Below the pieces are notes generated by a model. That model searched no databases. It was not told where the DNA came from and saw only the letters and a list, made by a program, of their open reading frames with translations. This document shows, piece by piece, positions 30,767 through 40,502 of a stretch of 64,000 nucleotides of DNA. The first letter of the stretch is position 1, and each line of letters opens with the position of its first letter. The translations under genes were made by a program, and so were the position numbers. Origin of the DNA: Rubellimicrobium mesophilum DSM 19309 (GTDB lineage Bacteria; Pseudomonadota; Alphaproteobacteria; Rhodobacterales; Rhodobacteraceae); contig NZ_KK088615.1 of assembly GCF_000600335.2 (NCBI RefSeq), forward strand, positions 62,001 to 126,000, read 5' to 3'.

Positions 30767-31603
30767 TCAGACGATCAGCCGCGCGATGGCGGCGCCCAGC
30801 GCGGACGGGAGGCTCAGCACCGTCACCATCATCGCCACCTGCCCCAGGGCGACCCCGTCCGTCCGCCCGAAGGTCCAGAGCACGTACAGGCTCACCAAGA
30901 GCGCGATCGCGTACCCCGCGAGGCTGTAGCCCCAGAAGGTCCGCCAGAACCCGTTCCCGCCGGGCTTCTCCTCCTGTCCCGAGAACTCCAGCGAATAGAC
31001 GAAGGCGTGCAGCATCAGCAGCGACACCACGACCAGCACGATCGCGTGCCACGGCGTCATCACGTAGGCGATCAGGATCATCTCCTCGGTCGGCGCCACG
31101 TTGAAGGCCAGGAACAGCGCGCCCGCCAGCATCAGGAACAGCTCGCCCCCGTAGCAGTCCGGCCGCTCGTCCTCCTCCTCGCTGTCGCCGAGCTGCCGCC
31201 GCGCGGCCATCGCGCCGATGCTCGCCGGCACGGCCTGCACGGCGATCTTGCCCAGCACCTCGTCCGCGTTCATCCCCCAGGAGATCAGGTCGAAGGCCAG
31301 GAGCAGCGCCGCCGAGGCGAGGATCCCCACCCCGTAGGCCGCCAGCATGTCGAGCGTGTCGTCCTTCAGGCTGAACGCCTTGCGGAATCCCGCGACGAAG
31401 GAGAGCCCTTCCAGCAGCGCGAGGTTGAGCGCCAGGAACAGCACCAGCCGCCAGCGGTCCATGGTGAAGCCCAGCCACCACATCTCCATGGTCATCAGGA
31501 GCGGGAAGGCGAAGATCACCGCCCCGCCGAAGGCCCGGAGGAGGTCCACCGCATAGTCCCGGTTCGTCAGGCCCTGCGAATCGCTTTTCGACTGGTCCGA
31601 CAA
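30767..31603 (-). CDS. TIGR02587-like integral membrane protein
   Basis: A 278-residue protein with about seven hydrophobic helices, beginning NRDYAVDLLRAFGGAVIFAFPLLMTMEMWW and ending ALGQVAMMVTVLSLPSALGAAIA (in part). The invariant-looking MEMWWLGFTMDRWRL and NVAPTEEMILIAYVMTPWHA segments recall TIGR02587. It is probably the partner of the following TIGR02588-like protein (12 nt apart). Function unknown. Confidence 0.65.
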   Translation of the reverse strand: MSDQSKSDSQGLTNRDYAVDLLRAFGGAVIFAFPLLMTMEMWWLGFTMDRWRLVLFLALNLALLEGLSFVAGFRKAFSLKDDTLDMLAAYGVGILASAALLLAFDLISWGMNADEVLGKIAVQAVPASIGAMAARRQLGDSEEEDERPDCYGGELFLMLAGALFLAFNVAPTEEMILIAYVMTPWHAIVLVVVSLLMLHAFVYSLEFSGQEEKPGGNGFWRTFWGYSLAGYAIALLVSLYVLWTFGRTDGVALGQVAMMVTVLSLPSALGAAIARLIV

Positions 31604-31673
31604 GCCCTTGCTCCGCCGGTGGCCGCATTCGTGCCACCAACGAACCGGGACCTTGCCGGTTCCCCGCCGGCCG

Positions 31674-33226
<1,553 letters not shown>

Positions 33227-33230
33227 GCGG

Positions 33231-33243
33231 ATTCGAATCGAAT
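33231..33243. promoter_or_regulatory. Candidate MarR-type operator
   Basis: ATTCGAATCGAAT is a perfect 13-nt palindrome in the AT-richer gap upstream of the MarR gene, about 95 nt before its start. MarR proteins often bind such short dyads in their own promoters. Inference only. Confidence 0.3.
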
Positions 33244-33337
33244 TGTCGAGGTTCGGACGAAAACGTTGTTCCAGCTTAACCTTATCTTGGTAATTTGACG
33301 CCAACCTGTCGCAAATCCCATCCAACGGAGTCGCGAC

Positions 33338-33844
33338 ATGAACCTCCGCCTCGCCCCCGAGCCCATCCTTCCCGCACGCGACGCCGCCTTCATGCGCGGC
33401 TATCTCGACGCCCTCGCCCTGGTGGAACGCCTCCACCGCCTCCTCCTCGACGTCCTCAAGGACGAGTTCGAGCGTCTCGCCATCGAGGACGTGAACCCCG
33501 TCCAGGCGCTCCTCCTCTTCAACATCGGCGAGAACGAGGTCTCGGCCGGGGAGCTCAAGACCCGCGGCTACTACCAGGGCTCGAACGTCAGCTACAACCT
33601 CAAGAAGCTCGTCGAGCTCGGCTACATGCACCACCAGAGGAGCGAGGTCGACCGCCGCTCCGTCCGCGTCCGCCTGACCGACAAGGGCCGCCGCCTGCGC
33701 GATATCGTGGCCAGGCTCTTCGCCACCCACGCGGAGGGGCTGACCTCGCGCGGCATCCTCGACGCCGACACCCTCGACGGCCTCACCCATTCCCTCAAGC
33801 GGGTGGAGCGGTACTGGTCCGACCAGATCCGCTACATCTACTGA
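33338..33844 (+). CDS. MarR-type winged-helix regulator (PetP/LdtR-like)
   Basis: A 168-residue winged-helix protein. Helices and wing are seen in VNPVQALLLFNIGENEVSAG, GYYQGSNVSYNLKKLVELGY and the wing RSEVDRRSVRVRLTDKGRRL. The overall form matches the MarR-related regulators called PetP in Rhodobacter and LdtR in rhizobia relatives, which act in envelope or stress control; the target here is unknown. An AACGGAG ribosome site precedes the ATG. Confidence 0.82.
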   Translation: MNLRLAPEPILPARDAAFMRGYLDALALVERLHRLLLDVLKDEFERLAIEDVNPVQALLLFNIGENEVSAGELKTRGYYQGSNVSYNLKKLVELGYMHHQRSEVDRRSVRVRLTDKGRRLRDIVARLFATHAEGLTSRGILDADTLDGLTHSLKRVERYWSDQIRYIY

Positions 33845-33846
33845 CC

Positions 33847-34550
33847 TTACCCCGCATCCCCTCCGAGGGCAGGCCCGCTCACGACGGGCCGCTCCAACTC
33901 CCGCAGGAGCTTCGTTCTCATGGCCCGCTCATAGTCGCCATAGCCGTCCGCAAGCATCCAGAACGCCCCGGGTCCCCGCAGACGTCCGCCTCGAACCACG
34001 CCCCGAGCGTGCGCCCGTCCTCCGCCCCGCCGATGACGAGGGCGTTGACCGTCACCCCCTCCCACAACGGGTCGGCATAGACGGCGGACGGCCGGGGCCC
34101 GTCGTTGATCTGCCCGTCGCCCGAGATGTCGACCGTCCGGCCCCGGCAGGGCGGCGCCTCCGCCAGGGCCGCGCCGGCGAACTCCAACGCCGCGCCGACG
34201 GCCGTGAAGTCGCTCGGCCCGGTCGTCCGCCGGCTGCCCGCAATGGCCGCCGCCACGCGGGCGAGGTCCGCCTGCGCCTCCACCACAACCCAGCCGGGCA
34301 GGATCGCCCGCTGCGAAGCGGCCCCCGACCAGTCGAAGGCGAACAGCGCCACCGGGTCCCCCCGCAGGAACGCCGACGCCACCTCCGGCGCCATCAGCGC
34401 CCGCGCCAGCCCCTCACGCTGCAACCGGTCCTCCTCTGCGTCCACCGACACCGACACGTCCAGCGCCAGCACCAGGGCCAGTCGGCACCCCTCCGCCCCC
34501 GCCGGTCCCGCCAGCCCGAGCGCGAGCGCCAGGCCGCCCCAGGTCCTCAC
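33847..34550 (-). CDS. DUF1194 secreted von Willebrand A protein, copy 3 (frameshifted)
   Basis: About 234 residues after correction. A Sec signal peptide (LALALGLAGPAGAEG) is followed by a vWA domain with a MIDAS-type DVSVSVD. The frame breaks near 33980: a missing C converts ADVLRGPGAFW into another frame that ends early; the restored end ERAMRTKLLRELE matches its two neighbours. The start is GTG at 34550, overlapping the stop of copy 2. It is the last of three tandem paralogs. Confidence 0.8.
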
Positions 34551-35248
34551 CCGGACGCCCCTCCGAGCACGGCGCCCGCCACCTCCGGCAGCTCGAGCTC
34601 CCGCAGGAGCTTCGACACCATCGCCTGCTCGTAGTCGCCGAAGTCCCGCGCGTGGATCAGGAAGGCGTCCGGCCCGTGCAGGACCTCCCAGCGGAACCAG
34701 TCCACGAGCGGGCTGTCCTCCGCCTCGCCGCCGATCACCAGCGCGTTCACCGTCACGCCCTCGAAGGGCAGGGCCGCGTAGACTTCGCCCGGGTCGGCGC
34801 CCGCGTTGCTGATCCCGTCGCTCGACACGTCCACCGTCCGCGTCCGGCAGGGCGGCCCGGCCTGCAGCGCCTCCCAGGCATGGCGCAGCGCCGCGCCGAG
34901 CGCGGTGTTCAGGTCGTCCCGGCTCCGCTCGCTTCCCGCGATGGCCTCCGCCGCGCGCCTCAGGTCCGGCTCGCCCCGCACCACCATCCAGCCGGGCAGG
35001 AGAGGGGTCTGCACCCGGCTCCCCGACCACTCGAAGGCGAAGATCGCGACCGGCTCCCCGGTCAGGAAGGCCCGCACCACCTCGGGCGCCACCAGCGCCC
35101 CGGCCAGCCCCTCCCTCTGCAGCCGGTCCTCCGTCGCATCGACCGAGGACGAGATGTCGAGCGCCAGCACCAGCGCGAGCCGGCAGTCCGCCGCCGCGGG
35201 GCCCGCCAGGCCCAGCGCCACCGCCACGGCGGCCAGAGTCCCGGTCAC
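34547..35248 (-). CDS. DUF1194 secreted von Willebrand A protein, copy 2
   Basis: A 233-residue exported protein (signal LAAVAVALGLAGPAAAD). The vWA/DUF1194 domain shows the MIDAS DISSSVDATED, RLQREGLAGALVAPEVVRAF, then VDVSSDGISNAG with a second acidic metal site, and a conserved end DYEQAMVSKLLRELELPE. vWA domains bind Mg2+/Ca2+ and mediate protein contacts. It overlaps copy 1 and copy 3 by 4 nt on each side, so all three are co-translated. Confidence 0.85.
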   Translation of the reverse strand: MTGTLAAVAVALGLAGPAAADCRLALVLALDISSSVDATEDRLQREGLAGALVAPEVVRAFLTGEPVAIFAFEWSGSRVQTPLLPGWMVVRGEPDLRRAAEAIAGSERSRDDLNTALGAALRHAWEALQAGPPCRTRTVDVSSDGISNAGADPGEVYAALPFEGVTVNALVIGGEAEDSPLVDWFRWEVLHGPDAFLIHARDFGDYEQAMVSKLLRELELPEVAGAVLGGASG

Positions 35249-35958
35249 CCCGCCGCCCCGTCCAGGGGCACCCCGCCCACCATCGGCAGCTCCAGCTCCT
35301 TCAGGAGCTTGGCTTCCATCGCGTTCGCGTAGTCGTCGTAGCCCCGCGTATAGACCGAGAAGGCCCCCGGGCCATGCAGCACCTCGGCTTGGAACCAGGC
35401 CACGAGCCGCGCGTCCTCGCCCCCCGCGCCGCCCACGATCAGCGCGTTCACGGTCACGTCCGCCAGCGGAAAGTTCTCGTAGGCGAGCCGGGGGGAGAAC
35501 CCGTCGTTGTGGACGCCGTCGCCCGCCACGTCGATGGTCTTGGCCCGGCAGGCCGGCGCGTTCCGCAGCTCCGTCGCCGCATGGCCCAGCGCCGCGCCCA
35601 CCGCCGTGGGCAGGTTGCTGCGGCTCCTCCGGCTGTCCAGGATCGTGCGCGAGATGCGGTCGAGGTCCGCCTCGTCGGTGACCAGCTCCCAGCCCGACAG
35701 GATCGCCACCTGCGAATGTTCACCCGACCACTCGAAGGCGGCGAGGGCGACCGGATCTCCCGCGAGGAAGGCCTCCCTCACGCCCGGCGCGACCAGCGCC
35801 CGCGCCAGCCCCTCGCGCTGGAGCCGGTCCTCGCTCGCGTCCACCGAGGACGACACGTCGAGAGCGAGCACCAGCGCGAGCCGGCAGTCCTGCGCCTCGG
35901 CGCCCCCGGCCAGCGCCGCCCCCCATGCCAGCATCAGCAGGGCAGGGGGCCGGCGCAT
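35245..35958 (-). CDS. DUF1194 secreted von Willebrand A protein, copy 1
   Basis: A 237-residue exported protein (signal LLMLAWGAALAGGAEA). It has the MIDAS DVSSSVDASED, IDVAGDGVHNDGFSP and the C-terminal DDYANAMEAKLLKELELP. It is the first of the triplet in the direction of transcription, with an ATGA overlap to copy 2. The glyoxalase gene ends 4 nt upstream. The role of the family in Rhodobacterales is not established. Confidence 0.85.
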   Translation of the reverse strand: MRRPPALLMLAWGAALAGGAEAQDCRLALVLALDVSSSVDASEDRLQREGLARALVAPGVREAFLAGDPVALAAFEWSGEHSQVAILSGWELVTDEADLDRISRTILDSRRSRSNLPTAVGAALGHAATELRNAPACRAKTIDVAGDGVHNDGFSPRLAYENFPLADVTVNALIVGGAGGEDARLVAWFQAEVLHGPGAFSVYTRGYDDYANAMEAKLLKELELPMVGGVPLDGAAG

Positions 35959-35962
35959 CCGC

Positions 35963-36391
35963 TCACCAGTGGCCGGTGTTGGGCATCGAGGACCAGGGCT
36001 CCTGCGGAGGCTTCCGCTCGCCCTTCTGCAGGATCTCGATGGACACGTTGTCGGGCGACCGCACGAAGGCCATGTGGCCGTCCCGGGGCGGCCGGTTGAT
36101 CGTCACGCCCGAGTCCTGCAACTGCCGGCACATCTCGTAGATGTCGTCCACCTCGTAGGCGAGGTGCCCGAAGTGCCGCGAATCCGACGGCAGTCCCTCG
36201 TCCCCGTCCCAGTTCCAGGTCAGCTCGACCGGGCACTCCTCCTGTCCCGGGGGCGCCATGAACACGAGGCTGAAGCGTCCCCCCTCGTTGTCGATGCGAC
36301 GGATCTCGCGCAGCCCCAGCTTCTCGTAGAACGCCTTGGACGCATCGAGGTCCTTCACGCGGACCATGGTGTGCAGATATCGGACCGTCAT
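35963..36391 (-). CDS. Lactoylglutathione lyase-like VOC protein (glyoxalase I)
   Basis: A 142-residue protein close to GloA, which isomerises the glutathione-methylglyoxal hemithioacetal. Seen are YLHTMVRVKDLDASKAFYEK with the first metal His, VELTWNWDG with a Glu, FGHLAYEVDDIYE with the second His, and VSIEILQKGE with the second Glu: the four expected ligands H/E/H/E. Cytoplasmic. It is immediately upstream of the DUF1194 array, probably without functional link. Confidence 0.85.
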   Translation of the reverse strand: MTVRYLHTMVRVKDLDASKAFYEKLGLREIRRIDNEGGRFSLVFMAPPGQEECPVELTWNWDGDEGLPSDSRHFGHLAYEVDDIYEMCRQLQDSGVTINRPPRDGHMAFVRSPDNVSIEILQKGERKPPQEPWSSMPNTGHW

Positions 36392-36443
36392 TCCGTCCCT
36401 CCCTTTGCGGAAGGAACCTAGCAGGCCGGGCGGGCCGCGCCAG

Positions 36444-37823
36444 TCAGAAGGTCGACTCGAACCCGAGGTCGAGGCTCAGGGCGTTCCGGTCGATGCGGTC
36501 CGCATCCGATTCCGTCCGGCTCGCCTCGATGGTCACCGTGGGTTCGAAGCCCCAGACCTCGAGCCCCGGCAACCCCATCGTGGCCCGCAGGGTCCCGCGC
36601 AGGTCGTCGCGCCCCTCCGGCGCGAGGAATGACTCGTCGAACCGCCGCCAGTCGATCTCCGCCCCCAGGCCGAGATGCACCCCGAGGATCGGCTCGGCCC
36701 AGTCGTAGCCCGTTCCGGCGGTCACGCCGCTGTAGGTCGTGTCGGGCAGCTCGTTCAGGTAGTCACGCGCGCCCAGCGAGACGTTGAACCGGTCCCCGCC
36801 CTCGCGCAGATGCGTCCAGCGCCCCCTCAGGCCGATCGAGCGCGTACGGTCGAGGTCCACCTCGCCACCGCTCAGCTCCTGCCGCCGCTCGGTCCAGTCG
36901 GCGAACACCGACAGCGAGAGCCGGTCGTCCTCGTCCAGCACGAAGGACCGGTCGTAGCCCAGTTGCGCGAAGCGGGTGTAGGGCTCGCCGCCGTACCAGG
37001 TCCGGCCCACCGTCGCCCGCAGCGCCGAGGGGCCGGTCGCCCCCTCGGCCTGCCAGCGATGGACGAGGCTCTCGGAGAAGGCGAGGTCGGCGTAGTCGCT
37101 CCCCTCCGCGTCCGGGGCGGTCCGCTTGGCCTCGTCGCTCAGGACATAGGTCGTGCCGTTGACGGCGGTCTCGAGGAAGGTGGCCGACCGCTCCCCCGTC
37201 GCGATCCGGTAGGACAGCGTCGCCCCGCCCGAGACGCGCAGGCCGGAGAGGGGCAGAGCGTCCCCCACGGGAATGGTGGGAAGGTAGCCTCCGAAGGTCG
37301 GGATGTAGAGCCAGACGACATCCGCCGAGGTGCCGCCATTCACGTTGGAGGAGGGCGCGATCCCGAAGCTCAACGACACCGAGAGGGGGTTGTGGGCCCG
37401 CACCGACCGGTAGTCGCGCTCGAGCGCGGCCAGCGCCTCGGCGTTGGGGGCGTCGCTTCGCGCGCGCCGCAGCCAGAACTGGGCCAGCGTGTCCTGTCCG
37501 AGGTCGAAATAGGCCTTGGCGATCAGCCGCGACGCGAGGAAGCGCTGCGTCCCGTCCGAGAGGCCGTGCGCCCGCCGCGCCGCGTCCAGCCCCTCCCTGG
37601 TCTCGCCCATCTCGATGGCCGCCCGCGACAGCAGCAGGAGCGCCGTCACGTCCTCCGGGTCGCGCCGGAGCAGGGCCTCCGCCATGTTGCGGGCCTCCGC
37701 CGGCTGCCCTTGCGCCAGCAGCCGCGCCGAGATCTCGCGCAGGCCCGCCGCGTCGGTCACGACCTGCGAATGGGCAGCGCCCGCCCAAAGGGCGAGCGCC
37801 AGGGTAAGGAGCGGACCGCGCAT
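36444..37823 (-). CDS. Slam-type outer-membrane translocon (type XI secretion)
   Basis: A 459-residue protein with a signal peptide (LLTLALALWAGAAHSQ) and a TPR-like helical domain (about 20-140: ALLRRDPEDVTALLLLSRAA, RLIAKAYFDLGQDTLAQFWL). The rest, about 300 residues, is an amphipathic beta barrel that ends in Phe (LSLDLGFESTF), the outer-membrane insertion signature. A TPR domain plus a 14-strand barrel is the architecture of Slam (DUF560), which moves lipoproteins to the cell surface. It directly follows, with a TGATG overlap, a lipoprotein with a TbpB-like barrel, the typical cargo arrangement. A GTG at 37826 is an alternative start. The Slam call rests on architecture plus context. Confidence 0.75.
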   Translation of the reverse strand: MRGPLLTLALALWAGAAHSQVVTDAAGLREISARLLAQGQPAEARNMAEALLRRDPEDVTALLLLSRAAIEMGETREGLDAARRAHGLSDGTQRFLASRLIAKAYFDLGQDTLAQFWLRRARSDAPNAEALAALERDYRSVRAHNPLSVSLSFGIAPSSNVNGGTSADVVWLYIPTFGGYLPTIPVGDALPLSGLRVSGGATLSYRIATGERSATFLETAVNGTTYVLSDEAKRTAPDAEGSDYADLAFSESLVHRWQAEGATGPSALRATVGRTWYGGEPYTRFAQLGYDRSFVLDEDDRLSLSVFADWTERRQELSGGEVDLDRTRSIGLRGRWTHLREGGDRFNVSLGARDYLNELPDTTYSGVTAGTGYDWAEPILGVHLGLGAEIDWRRFDESFLAPEGRDDLRGTLRATMGLPGLEVWGFEPTVTIEASRTESDADRIDRNALSLDLGFESTF

Positions 37824-39394
37824 CACCGGTAGACGATGAAGCCGCCGGTCTCCTGCGCCGTCACGCCGTCGAAGCGGGGGTCCGCGCTCTCGACCACCAC
37901 GATGCCGACGATCTCGTCCGCGTTGTCGCCGGCCATGATCGCGTAGTAGTTGCCCGCCTCGTATTCCACGACCTCGCCGTTCTCGTCCACGCGGGTGCTG
38001 CGGATGCCGCCCGCCATCTCGCCGTTCTGCGTCACCGTGCCCGGCCCGATGTCGAAGAGCAGGTCCGCATCGGGAAGGTCGACCACGATGGCGTTGCCTT
38101 CGCTGTCCGTGTAGGCGCGGTCGGTGATCTGGCCCTTCACGCCGCCGCCGTCGTTGAAGTCGGCGAAGTCGACATCGACCTGGGCCTCGCCGGTCACGTA
38201 GTAGAGGTCGTCGCCCGGGGCAGCGCCCGCCATGACGCGCATCCCGGCATAGTCCCCGGCGAAGGTGGCCTGGCCGCTGGTGGGCAGCTCCACGCCGCCG
38301 TTCCGCTCGTAGACGAAGCCGCCGAAGCCGTAGTCCACGAAGGACCCCGTCCGCACGATGGCGAATTGCGTCGTCGGCTCGCCGTTCGCGGCGACGGTCG
38401 TGGACCGGCCCAGGATCGCCCGGTACTGGAGCTGGCTGACCTCGTTGCCGCTCAGGTCATCCGGCACCACGGTCGCGGCCTCGTAGACGGTGTAGAGCGC
38501 CTGCCCGTCCGGGTCGCTCAGCGTGGTCACCGCCGGGTTGTCCTCGCGGGTGTAGACGTTGTCGCCGTCGAAGGCGAGGTTGTCGACCTCGAAGGTGTCG
38601 TTCGCGGCGTTGTAGGTCACGTCGCTGACATAGCCGCCGGTCGCGCTCGGGGCCTCGCGGCGGAAGATGCTCTCCTCCGGGGTCGGGCGCTCGGTCCCTG
38701 GCGGCAGTTCGGGGTCGCCGTTGATGCCGCCGGGGACCTCGTCGACGTCCGGCACGCCGTCGTTGTCGTCATCGGGGTCCAGGTCGTCGATCACCCCGTC
38801 GCCATCGGAGTCGATCTCGCTGGTGTCGGGGGTGCCGTCGTTGTCGTCGTCTTGGTCGAAATCGTCGATCCGCCCGTCGCCGTCGGTGTCCACCTCGCTG
38901 GTATCTGGGGTCCCGTCGTTGTCGTCGTCCAGATCCCGATCATCGATCAGCCCGTCGCCGTCGGTGTCGACCTCGTTCGCGTCGGGGGTGCCGTCGTTGT
39001 CGTCGTCCGGGTCGAGGTCGTCGATCAGCCCGTCGTCGTCGGTGTCGGGCTCGCGCCGGTCGGGGGTGCCGTCGTTGTCGTCGTCCGGGTCGAGGTCGTC
39101 GATCAGCCCGTCGTCGTCCGAATCGGCCTCGCGCGTGTCGAGGATGCCGTCGTTGTCGTCGTCGCGGTCCTTGTCGTCGATCAGGCCGTCCTTGTCCGAA
39201 TCGACCTCGTCCTCGTCGAGGATGCCGTCGTTGTCGTCGTCGGTGTCCTCGGAATCCATGATCCCGTCGTCGTCGGTATCCACGTTGGTCCCGCCGTCGC
39301 CACCGCCGCCGCTATCCTCGTCGAAGAACGGCTGCCCGTCGCCGCAGGCCGAAAGAGCGGCCAGGAGGCCAAGCATGATAAGAGTGCGGTTCAT
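37823..39394 (-). CDS. Surface lipoprotein with TSP3 calcium-repeat stalk and TbpB-like barrel (Slam cargo)
   Basis: A 523-residue lipoprotein. The signal peptide ends in the lipobox LSAC (Cys17), followed by a Gly/Asp linker. Residues 39-220 are seven units of 26 residues (consensus DTDGDGLIDDLDPDDDNDGT plus six), thrombospondin type 3-like loops that bind calcium. The C-terminal 250 residues form a beta-rich domain with FGGFVYERNGGVELPTSGQA, ATFAGDYAGMRV and the end QETGGFIVYR, as in TbpB-type barrels carried by Slam cargo. The ligand is unknown; no TonB receptor is adjacent. The calcium repeats could form a rigid stalk that lifts the barrel off the membrane. Confidence 0.75.
   Translation of the reverse strand: MNRTLIMLGLLAALSACGDGQPFFDEDSGGGGDGGTNVDTDDDGIMDSEDTDDDNDGILDEDEVDSDKDGLIDDKDRDDDNDGILDTREADSDDDGLIDDLDPDDDNDGTPDRREPDTDDDGLIDDLDPDDDNDGTPDANEVDTDGDGLIDDRDLDDDNDGTPDTSEVDTDGDGRIDDFDQDDDNDGTPDTSEIDSDGDGVIDDLDPDDDNDGVPDVDEVPGGINGDPELPPGTERPTPEESIFRREAPSATGGYVSDVTYNAANDTFEVDNLAFDGDNVYTREDNPAVTTLSDPDGQALYTVYEAATVVPDDLSGNEVSQLQYRAILGRSTTVAANGEPTTQFAIVRTGSFVDYGFGGFVYERNGGVELPTSGQATFAGDYAGMRVMAGAAPGDDLYYVTGEAQVDVDFADFNDGGGVKGQITDRAYTDSEGNAIVVDLPDADLLFDIGPGTVTQNGEMAGGIRSTRVDENGEVVEYEAGNYYAIMAGDNADEIVGIVVVESADPRFDGVTAQETGGFIVYR
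38735..39280 (-). repeat. Seven tandem 78-bp units encoding calcium-binding TSP3 loops
   Basis: This coding tandem array lies inside the cargo lipoprotein gene. Each 78-bp unit encodes two Asp-rich loops (DTDGDGxIDD and DDDNDGTPD). Third-to-fourth units are almost identical at the DNA level, so unit number is likely to vary between strains by slippage or recombination. Confidence 0.85.
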
Positions 39395-39583
39395 ATGACG
39401 ACCTGTCCCACAAGGATTTGGCCCGACCCTCGCCGACGACCCGCTTCGCCGTCAACTGCGCGGACTCGGCCCGCCGTCCTGTGTCGCCGCCGGGCCACGG
39501 CCCACGCGCGCCCGAGGTCCGGCGCCGCTTTCCGCCGCCCGCCCAGCCGCTAAGCTGCCCCCCGTCGCAAGGAGGACCGACCC

Positions 39584-40502
39584 ATGCCGCTGACCCCCGA
39601 GCAGGAGGCCGAGATCGCGGCCCTCCGCGAGACCGCCCGCCCCACGCTCCGCCCCGTCGCCGAGGGCATGGAGAAGCACCTCCACCTCGTCCACCCGGTG
39701 CTCGACCACGGCTTCGTCCGCGTCGTTGACTACATGGGCGACGACTCGTCCATCGTGCAGGCCGCCCGCGTCTCCTACGGGCGCGGCACCAAGTCCGTGC
39801 AGAACGACGAGGGGCTGATCCGCTACCTCATGCGCCACTGGCACTCGACCCCCTTCGAGATGTGCGAGGTCAAGCTCCACGTGAAGCTGCCGGTCTTCGT
39901 GGCCCGCCAGTGGATCCGCCACCGCACCGCGAGCGTCAACGAATACTCCGCCCGCTACTCCATCCTCGACCGCGAGTTCTACATCCCCGCGCGCGAGGCG
40001 CTGGCCGCCCCAAGAGCGCCGTCAACAACCAGGGGCCGGGGGCGAGACCCTCTCCGACGACGAGGCCGCCCGCGTCCTCGACTGGCTGCGCGAGGACGCC
40101 ACGCAGGCCTACGACCACTACGAGGCGATGATCTCGCAGGAGGGCCAGCAGGGCCTCGCGAGGGAGCTCGCCCGCATGAACCTCCCCATGAACGTCTACA
40201 CCCAGTGGTACTGGAAGACGAACCTCCACAACCTCTTCAACTTCCTGCGTCTGCGCGCCGATTCCCACGCCCAGTACGAGATCCGCGTCTACGCCGAGGC
40301 CCTGGCCCGCATCACCCGCGACTGGGTCCCCTTCGCCTGGTCGGCCTTCGAGGACTACCGGATGGGAGGCGCCCAACTCTCCGCCAAAGGTGTCGAGGTG
40401 CTGAAGCGGAGGCTTGCCGGGGAGGTCGTCACGCAGGAGACCTCTGGGATGAGCAAGGGGGAATGGCGGGAATTTGAGGGGGTGTGGGGCACAAATGGTT
40501 GA
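39584..40502 (+). CDS. thyX: FAD-dependent thymidylate synthase ThyX (frameshifted)
   Basis: About 305 residues. It makes dTMP from dUMP using FAD, NADPH and methylene-tetrahydrofolate. The ThyX motif is intact in [15 protein letters not shown], preceded by FARQWI-type FVARQWI. The flanks also fit ([11 protein letters not shown]-like [30 protein letters not shown]). Three single-base indels lie in 40008-40042: a missing C at 40008-40011 and one extra G in each of two G runs at 40032-40042. Corrected sequence reads [20 protein letters not shown]. It is essential unless thyA exists elsewhere, so an error is likely. Confidence 0.88.

Noticed and set aside
33231-33337. CtrA-type site in the MarR upstream region (TTAACC and TTGGTAA)
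   Set aside because: Spacing does not fit TTAA-N7-TTAA.
38735-39280. Repeat array as a possible CRISPR locus
   Set aside because: Units are contiguous, 78 bp, in frame and encode calcium loops; there are no spacers and no cas genes.
38366-39553. A 395-codon plus-strand frame over the repeat region
   Set aside because: It is a Val-rich shadow of the Asp-codon repeats on the minus strand.
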